NCBI RefSeq assembly: GCF_000208745.1
Contig: NC_030852.1
Coordinates: forward strand, 33,960,159-34,024,158
Origin: Theobroma cacao
Taxonomy: Eukaryota > Streptophyta > Magnoliopsida > Malvales > Malvaceae
Length of the DNA stretch: 64,000 bases
Reading direction: 5' to 3'
The notes under the pieces were generated by a model that was not told the DNA's origin, did not search any database, and saw nothing but the letters and a program-made list of their open reading frames with translations. The position numbers were made by a program, and so were the translations under genes. Shown here piece by piece: positions 24,074-35,900 of the stretch (its first letter is position 1; each line of letters starts with the position of its first letter).

Positions 24074-24882
24074 CTACAATCTCCTGTTTATCAACCCATA
24101 AACGGTCACAAGAGCAACGATTAGGGAATGATCAATATAGGGTTCTACCTCCAAAGTTAATACATCATCTCCTAACACCACCCCGGAAGATAATTGCTTC
24201 TGCTTCACCTGCAATATTAACCATGGTGAAAGATTGTCAGTGACGACGACATTACCATGGGATAACTTATCTTTTCTATATAATGACTTAATCATAGAAA
24301 TTTAAAGTCTTGGTGTTTAATTACCTCTGCTACAATATCTCCAGCTATGTTTACTATCTTAAATCCTTGTTTGTTGCGACCTAAGCTAACTATCCAGTAC
24401 TTGTTCAAGCCCATAGTAACTTGATAAGCTAAATCTCTCCGGGGAATCCTCCAGTATTTCTTAACTTGAAAGCATGGCTTTTCCTTCTTTGTGCCAGTAA
24501 AGTTCCCTCTATGGCCATTCCAACATCCAAAAAGTTGTAGTTTCTGGAAAAACAGTCAAAGGTGAGAAAACCCGATCAAGAGTCTTTCCAGATAATCAAG
24601 AATATAGATGTTTATTCTTTATAAGATGTTTAGTTGCATCTATAGTACCTTTTTTAGTATGGTGAAGAGAACTTTGCCTCGCAGGTCCATGAGATGAACT
24701 TCACTGCTACCCTTGCTGTCATAGTTTTCAACACGATAGACAATCTCCCCTTCTGAATCAAAGACGGTGCAACCATTGGTGTGACATACAAGAGATTTCA
24801 TCCATATAGTGAACGTTTCTCTTCCTGCAGAACCCATACTGCAGGGATCCGAAACGGATGCTTGGGGATGAACCTTAGCCAT
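24074..24882 (-). CDS. LURP-one-related (LOR/DUF567) protein, copy 2
   Basis: Three minus-strand exons: 24649-24882, 24325-24543 and 24074-24208, giving 195 residues. It is a second LOR/DUF567 protein. Exon 1 carries GRETFTIWMKSLVCHTNGCTV, GEIVYRVENYDSKG and VHLMDLRGKVLFTILKK; exon 2 carries the family core including CFQVKKYWRI and a GFKIVNIAGDIVAE end; exon 3 ends DHSLIVALVTVYGLINRRL. Both introns are phase 0 and sit at the same places as in copy 1, so the pair arose by tandem duplication. Exons 1 and 3 are strongly conserved between copies, while exon 2 has diverged (79 against 73 codons). The N-terminus lacks the Ala/Ser run of copy 1. Function is unproven; defence-related expression is known for LURP1 itself. 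Confidence 0.9.
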
Positions 24883-27800
24883 TTTGAAAGGTAGTTAAGA
24901 AAGTTGGGGTTTGAAGATGATCAGAAAGGCCGGCAAGAAGTTATATCTATGCTCCTATCCTTAGGAACCGAGTTGTAACTTAAATGATTAAAGAAAACAA
25001 TGCAATGTCACAGTCATGGAGTCCCATAAAACAATCGAAAACTAAAAAAAAAAGAGTAAAATAACATTTAAAAAAAAGAAAAAAAAAACATTTTAAGCTT
25101 CTCAGTTAACTTTCAGTGATCTTTTGTGTACCTCAGCCTCCTAAAAACGCATATTTGTTTATTATTAAACAATGCCATCATGCGGTGGCTCAGAAAGAGG
25201 ATATTAGTTCATCTAGAGAATATTTCGGCAGAGGAAATTCAATGCACGTTTAAAGCATGCTCTCTGAACAGAACAGGGTTTTTTAACTCAGCAAAGATCA
25301 ACCCTTTTGAGCCTATCTTCCCAGTAGTTCTAATTTTTTTTTCAAAGTGTATTATTAAGCATTTGGATTTGTTGATGTCATGAAGAAAATGGACCTGAAA
25401 TATAGTATTTGTTTCAGTTCCTATCTTTGATCAGATCCTTATCGGTTCAATGATTTAATTATTTTATATGCTTTTTCATATACTTCTCTGCTGCTACTAC
25501 ATACATCAACCAAACTCCAAGATTATCTTCAAGGAAAATAAGATAAACAATCAACTATTCTACTACAAATTTTCTACGAAACTTAATCCCAAGCTGCTGA
25601 CATATTGTTCTGGAATTAGTACTTATCATGATGGGTTGAGTTACTTTGGTTTTAATTAGCCATTACCATTGACCATTGTAATAGAGACTGCCTTAGCCAA
25701 CTAGAACTAGTATAAGTTCAGGTACATTGGGGACTGCTTCAGGAATCCGATTCCTGATCTTTTAATTAAGTTTTTAATTACGTGGATTAAAGGGACGAAG
25801 AATGAGATAAATGAAGAAACAGTTAAAAAACAATAAATATTCGATATTAATAGTAGCAGCAAGCAATTTAATATACAGCGTCTGCGTCCGCTCTTTAGAC
25901 GAGCAGGCTGCCACACTGACATCACATCCCACGTGGAAAGAAGCATTTTACACGTGGATGAACCACCTACTACTTAACATATCTGCCACCGCATATTTTG
26001 CCTTCAATTACTGGATTAGACCTTCTAGCCATAAAATTACTAACAGAAATTTATTAGCAAACAAAAGCAATAATATCACTGACTTTTTGGGAAAACAAAA
26101 GCTTTCTTGCCTTATCCCTGAATGGAGATGGAAATCATTTAAAGCCATTGACTTTTTTTTTTTTAATTCTATGGATTTTTTTGAAAAGAAAAACGAAAAA
26201 TCACTTGAACTTGAGTTGATCCCACGTTTTTTTTTTTTTGAAGATTTAACATATACAGGTGACCCCATGAAGTAACTATAGATTAATTAATTAAGTCAAC
26301 CCAACATAATTAAAGTAAAGTATGACTTTGATTATTAAATCTAAGGGATTAGCTATACGATAAATTTAATAATTTGTATTCTCTACTATAAACGGAAGGC
26401 ATTCCATTATTATATGTTTTAATTTTATTTTAAATTATCACTTTTCTTAAAAATTATAGTTTAAAATTGCATATTCCGTATGTATATTTGACTTGTGGTT
26501 GTTTATACAAAGCTTTTGCAATGTCAGCTCAATTTTGGAACAGTAAGGTTTGGGCCTCGTCATCCCTGCTGAAATAGCGATAGCATGAAGCAGCTAACCA
26601 CAACAAATGGGCCACACTCGACCCACCCTACTTAACCGGAACTCTTCTCCAATTGGGCTTCAGCCCTTAACCATTAACATCACCATTCCAGCACCTTTAA
26701 CCACAGTGACTGCATTTCAAAATGTTTTGGAAAGCCTTGAAACTTTAAATTTACCATTTTATCTTCTGGAATAAATAGTTAAATATTAAAAAAGTAATAT
26801 TTAACTATGTGTCAATGATGACATACACATCATTGCTTAGTATTTCCCCCATTAAAAATTGGGTTTTGTGAGTTGCGACAGAGTTTATGTCTATGTTGAC
26901 AAACACATCACCCTAGATGAAATTTATTGATCTTTACACTTCATACCACTATAAGGTGGCAGATCATTACTTGTACTTTTTACCCTGACCAGTAAATGCC
27001 TTTGCCTTTCTTATTTGCTCGACCTTTTTAGCTCCAAAGAATGTAATCTCTCCAAAGTTTGTGTCAATGCTTTGAAGGTCCACATTCAAATAATTACTTA
27101 GTGGAATACATAGCAATCTAATGGATTCCAGGCAGATATCACCATTTTTGAACCGTCTATTTTTATCAGGTGCTGCCATATAATATTTGTCTGGAGCTGA
27201 ACTTTTGCAGCATGGTTGACCGTGGAAGTAAGTTGGTTTATGATGATGATTACACTCAATTTTATGTTATGATTGACTGTTTTTTATCATCAAGTTGTAT
27301 GCTTTTGGACAATCATTTTAAGTGTAATCTGATGTCTGTTGATGCTGCCGTATACCAGTTTTCTGCCCATTCTTAGTGTCATTTCCCCACGCCTTGGGCT
27401 CTAAATATGGAGGAACAGAACACACGAACACGGGCTTTTAGATTAATTAACGTTGAGCATTGTCTTGATTCTTGCTTATTATATGTTGTCCAACTAATCT
27501 AATTTAAAATCAAAGAGAGAGATGGGTTTCATTCAATATGTATGTTTTCATCAGCAAGCACGACAAGGAAGAAAACTAGCTAGCTCAAAACATATCTACT
27601 AAATGTTGTATTCAAGGGGAGAGAATGCCTTCTGCATTCACCATTCGTTTTGGCTTTTGCCATGCATTTCTCTGCAACGTAAGGACAAAGATTTGATCTC
27701 TTGCGTGGTCCATTTTGATAAAAAACTAACTAATTCCAAATATTCATGGAATGAGCTGCAAATCCTAGTAAAGTTGTGATAATCAAATCCGATCTATCTT

Positions 27801-28262
27801 AGTGCTTTGATACAGAATAAGAAATGTTCCTTCAGTTGAGACATTCAAATGTGACAGTCACAGAATTCCTCTGGTTTCACATTTACTTCCACGTAAAGAT
27901 GGTTGGACTGGTAGGGGGTGGTCAGTGAGAGTTGGTCGCCCTGCCGTCGAGTGGCAGTAAATGTAAACATTTGTACATTGGCTGCAATCAACCACCATGA
28001 ATTTCCTTTCCAACAGGGTATTCTTTTCTGGCAGTTGAACAGAGCTTCTGATGAAATTATACATCAAATTTAACTTTGAATTGCATTTGATTACTCAAAA
28101 GCAAAACAGTAAAATAGTACTAACAGATGATTGTTGATGGAATATGCTGGCATGTTTAGTCACAGCCAAGCTAAAAGGATGTACAAACAACACACTCTTC
28201 GATTTCTATAGATAATACAGAAAAGGGTCAGGACTAGCCGTCTAGGGGCAAGTAAATCTTTG
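24883..28262. other. Gene-poor interval upstream of LOR copy 2
   Basis: About 3.4 kb with no supported gene. The longest frame (25811-26275, plus) is lysine/phenylalanine-rich low complexity. A 70-residue minus frame (26967-27179) is not low in complexity but matches no family I know. T and A homopolymers are frequent. Confidence 0.4.
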
Positions 28263-28626
28263 TCAGTTCATTTCATCATCCTTTTCATCTTTTTTCTCAT
28301 CTTTCTTCTCTTCCTTAGCTGGTCCCACTGTAACAATCTCTACTTTCCCTATTTTCTTTAGTTTTTTGGCTAGTGCAACCGTGTCCATCTCTCCAATGAT
28401 AGTCAGCTTTTGCTCCTTCAAGTCCGCCGCAATTGAATCAACGCCTGTTCAACAACGTTTGTCATATTGCAATACTCTCATTCAGAAATTTACATGTTTC
28501 AGGAATAAAATTAGAACCCAAAAAGAAAGAAAACGTTTGCTGATTACCGTAAATGTTGGCAACAGTCTCTAGGGCTTTCTTCTTTGTCTTTTCATCATTC
28601 ATGGTCATTATCTTCAAGACTACCTT
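28263..28626 (-). CDS. Small HMA-domain (HIPP-like) protein, first exon unresolved
   Basis: Two minus-strand exons are clear: 28548-28626 and 28263-28444, joined in phase 1. Together they encode about 86 residues of a heavy-metal-associated (ferredoxin-like) domain: KVVLKIMTMNDEKTKKKALE, a YGVDSIAADLKEQKLTIIG beta-turn region and VALAKKLKKIGKVEIVTVGPA, then a Lys/Asp/Glu tail. This is the layout of plant HIPP-type metallochaperone-like proteins. The usual M-x-C-x-x-C metal motif is absent (TMNDEKT stands there) and the tail ends DDEMN without a CaaX prenylation box. Metal binding and farnesylation are therefore doubtful. An acceptor-like TTGCAG precedes the lysine at 28626, so the start is probably a tiny upstream exon; one candidate is the ATG at 29040-29042 followed by GTGTAA. 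Alternatively translation starts at 28650 without an intron. Confidence 0.72.
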
Positions 28627-28650
28627 CTGCAATGCAAGATTAAAGGTCAT

Positions 28651-30367
28651 GTCCTAGAAACAGTATATTTGTGATAAGGAAAGGACGAGAAATAAAAAAA
28701 AAATGCCTGAGCCATCTGAGGATATTGATCAGGATATGCAGGGAATGGAGGCAACAGAACTAAGCTGCAGCTAGATCAGCATTGAATATCGGAACTCAAT
28801 ACAAAAGGCGTCAAGGAAGGATGTTGCACATTTATAGGTACAGGGCTATGACAAACTGGCAGTGGCTTAGATCAGCAAGTAATGTATTCAATGATGTCGC
28901 CCACTCTGACAACCTTTTTCTGGCTTTTCTATGGATCCTACTCTGCAAGTAATGACCAATGAATTAAATATTCCCAATCTGAGTTTACAAGCAACAACAT
29001 TTTCCTTTTAAATTTATTATAGTTATTGCATATTTACACCATAATTGGTATCAAACTAATAATTGGAAATGATTCTTGTTAATTTATTTGGCTCCAGATT
29101 CCTGAAAACATTTTCTTATGTACACTTCATTCTTCATTTTCTGAACCAATTCTCTCTGCTGGTAACCTTTTTTGTAGTCCAACCGACATCAATCGGAGAC
29201 ATTATTGGAAGATTACCCCTCAAAACACTCAACCCCAAACAAATTATTCAGAGGAACAAGATTGCAACCACTAATGAAAACAAGTGTTTTGCTGTCTTTT
29301 GCTGACTCTTGGGAGAGTCACAGACCAAATAATAGACTAATATAATACATAAAAGCTCAAGCAGTTTTTTCACTGAACCAGAAGTTGGAGAAGAACCAAG
29401 GAATATTCATCGGATTAATTTGAGTGCAAAGGGATTATTGGTAGCAATTTTCATTTAAGAACATGTACGTGCCTGACTTATCAGACTGCAATATCTCTGA
29501 TGTGGACCCTGCAGACTTTTCCATTCTTGACCTCGCTTCTTACACTAGAAAAGCTGGGCCACCTTTCTGTCCTTCAATTGACAACAATCTTTCAGCCAAC
29601 TTAGGCGCATCAGTCGGTGAAGACCAAACTTATGGCAACCATATGCACTATGTCTTGAAGATGCCTGGCTAGCTCATTTGCAAAGACAGTAATACTAGTA
29701 AATAGTTGTTGAGAAAAGCGCCACCTTTACTGGTAAATGCCATTTAGATACAAGTAGAGGAGGCTTCTTTAGTCAAAATTAACTTCAAAGGTTATGATGG
29801 GTAAGTTTAAACATATAAGATCCTATGACTTTCTCCAAATGGAAAATCATCAGCTCTTTCTTAATGCTTCAGAAGGTAAATTTTTTAAAAAGCATTTAGA
29901 GTAATTTTCTGCTAACAGTAAGCTAGGCAAAAGTCATTAGAGATGCTTGTATTTTTGCACACAGGAATTCCCATGGTCCCAACACTCCACTTGCTTTCTG
30001 CCGTCTGGTATTGTCCACTGAGAACCAATTATGATGATTGCAATGGTAAATCTGCCAGTCCTAGAAAATACCAAGGCTTTTTTAACGGAGAGATCTTGGA
30101 TGCTGGTCTCAGACTCTCAGTTATCTCATGTTCAACTCTTTTGGCCATTAGCTAACCACATGTATCCCACCAAAATACCATCCTTCACCGCTTAAGAAAT
30201 GTTTCTCTTTGCCAAAATTTTGTACTAAAAACGTTTATTGGTGAGGAAGCAAGCTTTATCAACCGGCAAACCGAAGCTGCATCAGTTTTTTGGTGACAGT
30301 TTGGTGAAACAAGAAGAGAGTAAGCGGAAGGACTCTGACGTAAAAGCTGCAATCCAGTAAAGAATTC
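28651..30367. other. Spacer between HMA gene and glucosyltransferase gene
   Basis: The two genes diverge, so this interval should hold both promoters and probably the missing first HMA exon. A 69-residue frame at 29463-29672 (plus) has ordinary composition but no recognised family. Confidence 0.4.
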
Positions 30368-32908
30368 ATGTTGCACGGATCTGGACTGGCTAGACATGTC
30401 TTGGAGATGCCTTTCTGGCGGCCTCCATTGAAAAGAAAACCTGCAACAACTGCAGCTCTTCTCTTTTTAACTGTTCTCCTCGTGGCTGCCTTTACATCTT
30501 CCTCATGGATTGACACTGTAAGTACTGAAATTCCCACAAGTACAAGTGTCGTACTATTTTCTTTCTAGTAACTGGATTGGAAAACCCATTTTTCAGAATC
30601 TTCATGGTAGTTTGTGCAATTTTTAATTCATGTTTAGTTGAGCTGCTCTTTTTTTATTTTTATTTTTTGCAGTCTAGTTTTTTAACTGAGAATTTAAGAA
30701 ATAAGACTATAATAATATCAGAAAAGCCGAAAATTCCGATACAGAAAATTGAAATCCCACTCGGGTGCACCAGCAGCAAAAACCAGACACAAACCTGTCC
30801 TACGAATTACCCCAAGACATTCCAAACAGAAGACCTTGACCCTTCATCCAACCATGTTTGCCCTGATTACTTTAGATGGATCCACGAAGATTTACGTCCC
30901 TGGAAAACCTCAGGAATCACCAGGGACATGGTGGAAAGAGCTAACAGAACAGCAACATTTCGCCTGGTAATCATTGGGGGCAAAGCGTACGTTGAAAACT
31001 ACAGAAAAGCCATTCAGACAAGAGATGTTTTCACCATCTGGGGCGTTCTGCAACTCCTCAGGAAGTACCCCGGAAGGCTACCGGACCTGGAAATCATGTT
31101 TGACACTGAAGATAAGCCGGTAGTCAGATCAAGGGACTACCGTGGACCGAATGCGACGGGCCCACCACCATTGTTTCGGTACTGTGGAGATAAAGAAACG
31201 CTGGATATAGTGTTTCCTGATTGGTCCTTCTGGGGTTGGTAATGCCTTCTTTCACAATCCTCTCTGTCCCTTTTTGTTGTTCATTTCACGCTGTTTTCTG
31301 TTTGAAATTATTGTCGCTACATGCATGGTAGAAAGCAGAGCTCACACTAGTCTGCTCGAGATGTAGCCAAATGTGGTATTAAAGGCAGGCCTTACAAGTT
31401 TGGTAGTATATTAACAAATGGGTCCCCTGTTTCAAAAACTAAGTGACGTACCATTGGTAGGCCTCTGATAAGACTCGGTACAATTTGGAATGTTTCGGAA
31501 GTTAGAACTCTTAACTGATTGATACTGCTTTACTCTTTTAATTTTTGAGCTATTATAATTCTATAAATTGAAAATTTCAAGTTAACAGGTTGGTATCCAT
31601 TCGTCTTTATTTACAAAAAGGGTTTGTGCTTTTTCATTTTAGGGCTGAGATAAATATAGAACCATGGCACAGCATATTGAAAGATGTTAGACAAGGAAAT
31701 AATCAGACCAAATGGATAGACAGGGAACCATACGCCTATTGGAAGGGAAACCCATTCGTGGATGGGAAAAGGCAGGACCTTCTTAAGTGCAATGTCTCCG
31801 ATCAACAAGACTGGAATGCCCGCCTATTTATCCAGGTAGAATTAGTGTAATTTTAAGCAAAGCTCTTGATTTATTCAAAAGAAATATCAAATTAATAGGC
31901 ATAGTTTGCAGGATTGGATCCTTGAAGGCCAGCAAGGTTTTAAACAATCGAACGTGGCAGATCAATGCACATATAGGTATAATTCTGGTGTCAGAACAAC
32001 AATACTGGTGTTAACTTGTCAATTAAGGTTACCAAATTGGGAAATTCATGGTTTTTGCAGGTACAAGATCTACATTGAAGGGTATGCATGGTCTGTTAGC
32101 GAGAAATATATTCTGGCCTGTGATTCTGTTACACTGATTGTACAGCCTCAGTACTATGATTTTTTCATGAGAAGCATGCAGCCTGTGGAGCATTACTGGC
32201 CTATAAGGGACGATGACAAGTGCAGGTCCCTTAAGTTTGCTGTGGATTGGGGCAATAATCACAAAAAGAAGGTAGCCATATCTAGGCTAAATTACTCATA
32301 GTCTATATTGTTTAGATTGAAAATGTAACTTAACAACAGAAAACTCAAAAACTAGAGGTAATTAAAACTTAATTATCTGAATAAAGCAGTTCAAATTTGA
32401 ACTCTCAAGTACTTAAAGAGGCTATAATATCATGTGAAAGAACTATTTTGATCTTTAAAGTTTGAACTGGTAGATGAATATCAACCATTGGAATCTTTGC
32501 AATACCTTTCTGAAAATTGATATACATTCATGGATTTGGCAGGCACAGGAAATCGGAAAAGCGGCCAGTAGCTTCATGGAAGAGCAGCTGAAAATGGACT
32601 ACATTTATGATTATATGTATCATCTGTTAAACGAGTATGCTAAGTTGTTAAAATTTGAGCCAAGAATACCTGAAGGAGCCGTGGAGTTGTGCTCAGAGGT
32701 CATGGCCTGTCATGCAGAAGGAATTGAAGGGCGGAAGAAGAAGTTCATGATGGAATCCTTGGTGAAAGGTCCTTCTGTTTCAAGTCCATGCACCCTGCCT
32801 CCTTATGAACCTCAAGCTCTTGCAGCATTTGTGAGGAGAAAAATCAATTCAATAATGCAAGTGAAGAAGTGGGAGAAAGGTTATTGGGACAGCCTCAACA
32901 AGCAATAG
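30368..32908 (+). CDS. O-glucosyltransferase, Rumi-like (CAP10/DUF821 family)
   Basis: Six exons: 30368-30517, 30673-31238, 31643-31835, 31912-31976, 32061-32271, 32543-32908, closing at 516 residues. Residues 1-26 are short and basic, followed by a membrane anchor at about 27-46 (LLFLTVLLVAAF), so this is a type II Golgi/ER membrane protein. The lumenal part is a CAP10 (DUF821) domain: CPDYFRWIHEDLRPW, the VERANRTATFRLVIIGGKAYV segment, LPDLEIMFDTEDKP, SFWGWAEINIEPW, YAYWKGNP, YKIYIEGYAWSVSEKYILAC and HYWPI. Animal members such as Rumi transfer glucose or xylose from UDP-sugars to protein serine; the plant acceptor is not settled. Several NxS/T sequons are present (NKT, NQT, NRT, NAT). A later Met at 30407 (MPFWRPPL) is an alternative start. 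Length and exon pattern are normal for the family. Confidence 0.88.
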
Positions 32909-35900
32909 TGGAGTGGATGCCGAATCCTTTTGTTATATATAATCTAAGACAAAGTCTATCTAGGTTTATGCCCAATTTTAAGAAATATATGGGTCAAATA
33001 GAGAGTACATACAGTTTTTTTTTTTTTAATTGGCACCTCCAAATAAACCATTTGTGATTAGTAAGGGAAAAAAAAGGGGAAAAGCATCGTACTATCAGAA
33101 CAATGTTAAAGTGAAGAAAAATGAAGCTGGGTCAGGTGAACTTGTTGGGTGTGGGTCGACTGAAGTTTGAGGCTGAGAGGGAGACCTATCCGTCTACAAT
33201 GGGTTCCATTCTAGGGCAGGAAAGCGGTCCACTTGCAAAGTCGATATAACCAACCATTACTGGAAGGTATTGGACAAAAGGCAGTGGCTAGTGGCCAGAA
33301 GAACAAGAACCGAGGACCACAAGTCCACAACCGTGACATGAGAAGGCTCCAATTCCAAGCCACAACTATTTACTCTCTTTGAACAACTTTTTGAACCCAA
33401 CTTCAATTATTTTCAGCATAGAGATTGAATTTAATTTTGAAATTCCCACCTATTGCCTTAATGATTCCATATTCGAAATTCTTCAACACCTCTGCTTCTG
33501 TGATCAGTGAACTTCAGCAGAAAGAAAAGCAGGATTTTAAACTTATTTTTGAGTTCTTAAGTTTCTTACCCATCAAACTCGAGTTTTTTAGGATGAATCA
33601 GTTACCATACTTTTCTGCCAATCGGCATGAACGTGAAGTTTTGGTGTTGGAATCTGGGTAAAAGCCCAATTTGCCTTGAAACCCTGGATTGGCTTCATGG
33701 AAAAGCAACTGAAGCAACAACACAACAGCCGAAGATGCTTTTCGATTTTGATATTGGGCTTTGCCTTTAGGCCTTTTACCAAAATGAGCACCGAAACAAC
33801 GGTCACATGCGAACATAAACTCAAAGGCCGTCATCAAAAGGGCTTTGGGACCACTACCAGGAATAAGACGTGGATACTTCATCACTGCATTGTCCCAAAG
33901 GCGTTAACGCGTCATGAATCACAGGGATTTCTGAGGGTCAGGACATTGAATTTGGTCTGTTATCTGTCAGAATCGACAAAATAATGAAACATAAAACCCC
34001 CCAAGTGAATGCGCAATGATCCCCCCCTCCACCCCGGGGCCATTGCTGGGTTGCTGTCACGGGCAAGCCCAGGATTCCTACAGAGTACAGACAGATAAAT
34101 GTCCTTGTTTCACAATGAACATCAAACACAGACCTCTTGAATGACTCCAAACGATCAAACCAAACCAAGCAATGGGACTCGAGAATTTCTGTTGTAAATG
34201 CTGAAAAAATGAGCTCCCCACACCCCCCCCCCCCCCCCAAAAAAAAAAAAAACGAAACGCATTAATCTTTGTGGTCCATAATCTATAGCTTTAGCCCAGT
34301 TTTTTTCTATGTTTCAAAATACATACAGTACACTACTTTTAGCAAATGGTGTGACTGAATATATACTTGGTCTTGTCCTTGTATGGAAATGAAAAGCAGA
34401 TTTAAATTTTGACGAGATAAGACAAGCTGCGGCGGTTCAGAGCCTTGTCTGCCCACATTAATGCTAGAATTGACATAAGCTGCCAACTCTCAAATTTAAA
34501 TACTACAAAGTGTTATCTATATCATGACCAGTTGCGTAGCCCATATTTTTGTGTTCTTATAGAAATTTGCTCCGAATTATTTGGACGGAAAAATCTTTTC
34601 CAACGGAGAATTTAAGTGTTAAAATCTATACTAAGATTTGACCACAACTCTTCTCAGTCACTGACTCACGTTTCATATCGGTTGAGTCGCTAGGCATCCC
34701 CTCGAAGCCTAGCTTGAAAATAAGCCCTCTCAACATTTATTGACTGACCCTCACCAAACCAACACCACCCTCCCTCTCCCCCCCGAAAAACTGCCGGGTG
34801 CCATAGGCCTTGGCTCGGGTTCGAGCCAGACCTACATGCCTCACAAAGGGGGTCAAGGTCATTTAACATGGTATGGGGGTATCATTAGAAAAAGTAAGCA
34901 ACTTTAGGTTAGGCTAAAGCTCTTTTGTTAGTTGTAGTGTTAGATGTTAATTTCTTTGCTAACACTCGATTGTGTCGGTGGACAAATCGCCACTAATCGC
35001 AGTCCTTGTCGTGAACAAATCTTGATACATAGATAGATTTGTATGTCGTAGCGTAAGGTGGTTCCAAGAACCAATTATAACACAAACTTGAGCTGGGGAC
35101 TATGAAAAAACATATAAAAAATGAATAAATAAATTCGAAAGCTTTGCCCGCTCTTTTACTATTCGCAATTTCAACACAATTTAGAAACTGTAACATCAAA
35201 TTGGTTTAAAGGGGCCGTATGCAAAATATTATTTTAAGATTCAAACTGATGGAAACCTACAAGCAAATTTTACTAGTACATTAGACCTACCAAAATTTAC
35301 CAAGAAAAAAGAACCCCACCAAATCTTGAAGGGGTCTTGGCTTTTAAGCGTTTAACCAAACTTTGAAACTTCTTGCTCTTGAATCCACTTAGCTCCTGAA
35401 GTAGACAGCTTATCTAATCCCACAGTGTCAAACCAGTAAATAAATCACTAATTCTTTTTATAATTAAAAAAAAAAGAAATTTAAATTTTATTTTTTAAAT
35501 AAGAGATATACATCAACTAATGAATCAAAAATTGGAATATAATTTTTAACTGCCATGTGAGAGAAGATTCAATGAAAATAGAAGTGCTTTGGTTCCTTCA
35601 ATGCGATTTCCTTGCTCTTAAAAACAAAGGGTGTCAAGTAGGATTTGGGATTATATTATAAATTGACTAATAGACCAAAAGTCCATGATTAGGTGTTGGT
35701 ATGGGAGCATAAACGTTTCAAAACTGAAATGATTCTTTGATTTGCTTTTACCCAATATAAAATTCTAAGCAAAGGATGTGTAGTACACCAGGCTTGATGG
35801 TGTATGTCCTTTGTTTGCATTAACTTGAGCCTGAATCATTTTCAGAATACAGAAAAGAAAAAGCACTTGAGAAGAGGTGCTGGGGGGCAGAAAACCTAAC

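Noticed and set aside
25811..26275. 154-residue plus-strand open frame
   Set aside because: Rich in Lys, Asn and Phe runs from homopolymers, with no domain and no codon pattern like the real genes.
26967..27179. 70-residue minus frame with ordinary composition
   Set aside because: No family recognised, no splice or promoter context; left unannotated.
34800..34850. GGGTTCGAGCC, similar to a tRNA B box
   Set aside because: No A box at the right distance and no cloverleaf could be drawn.
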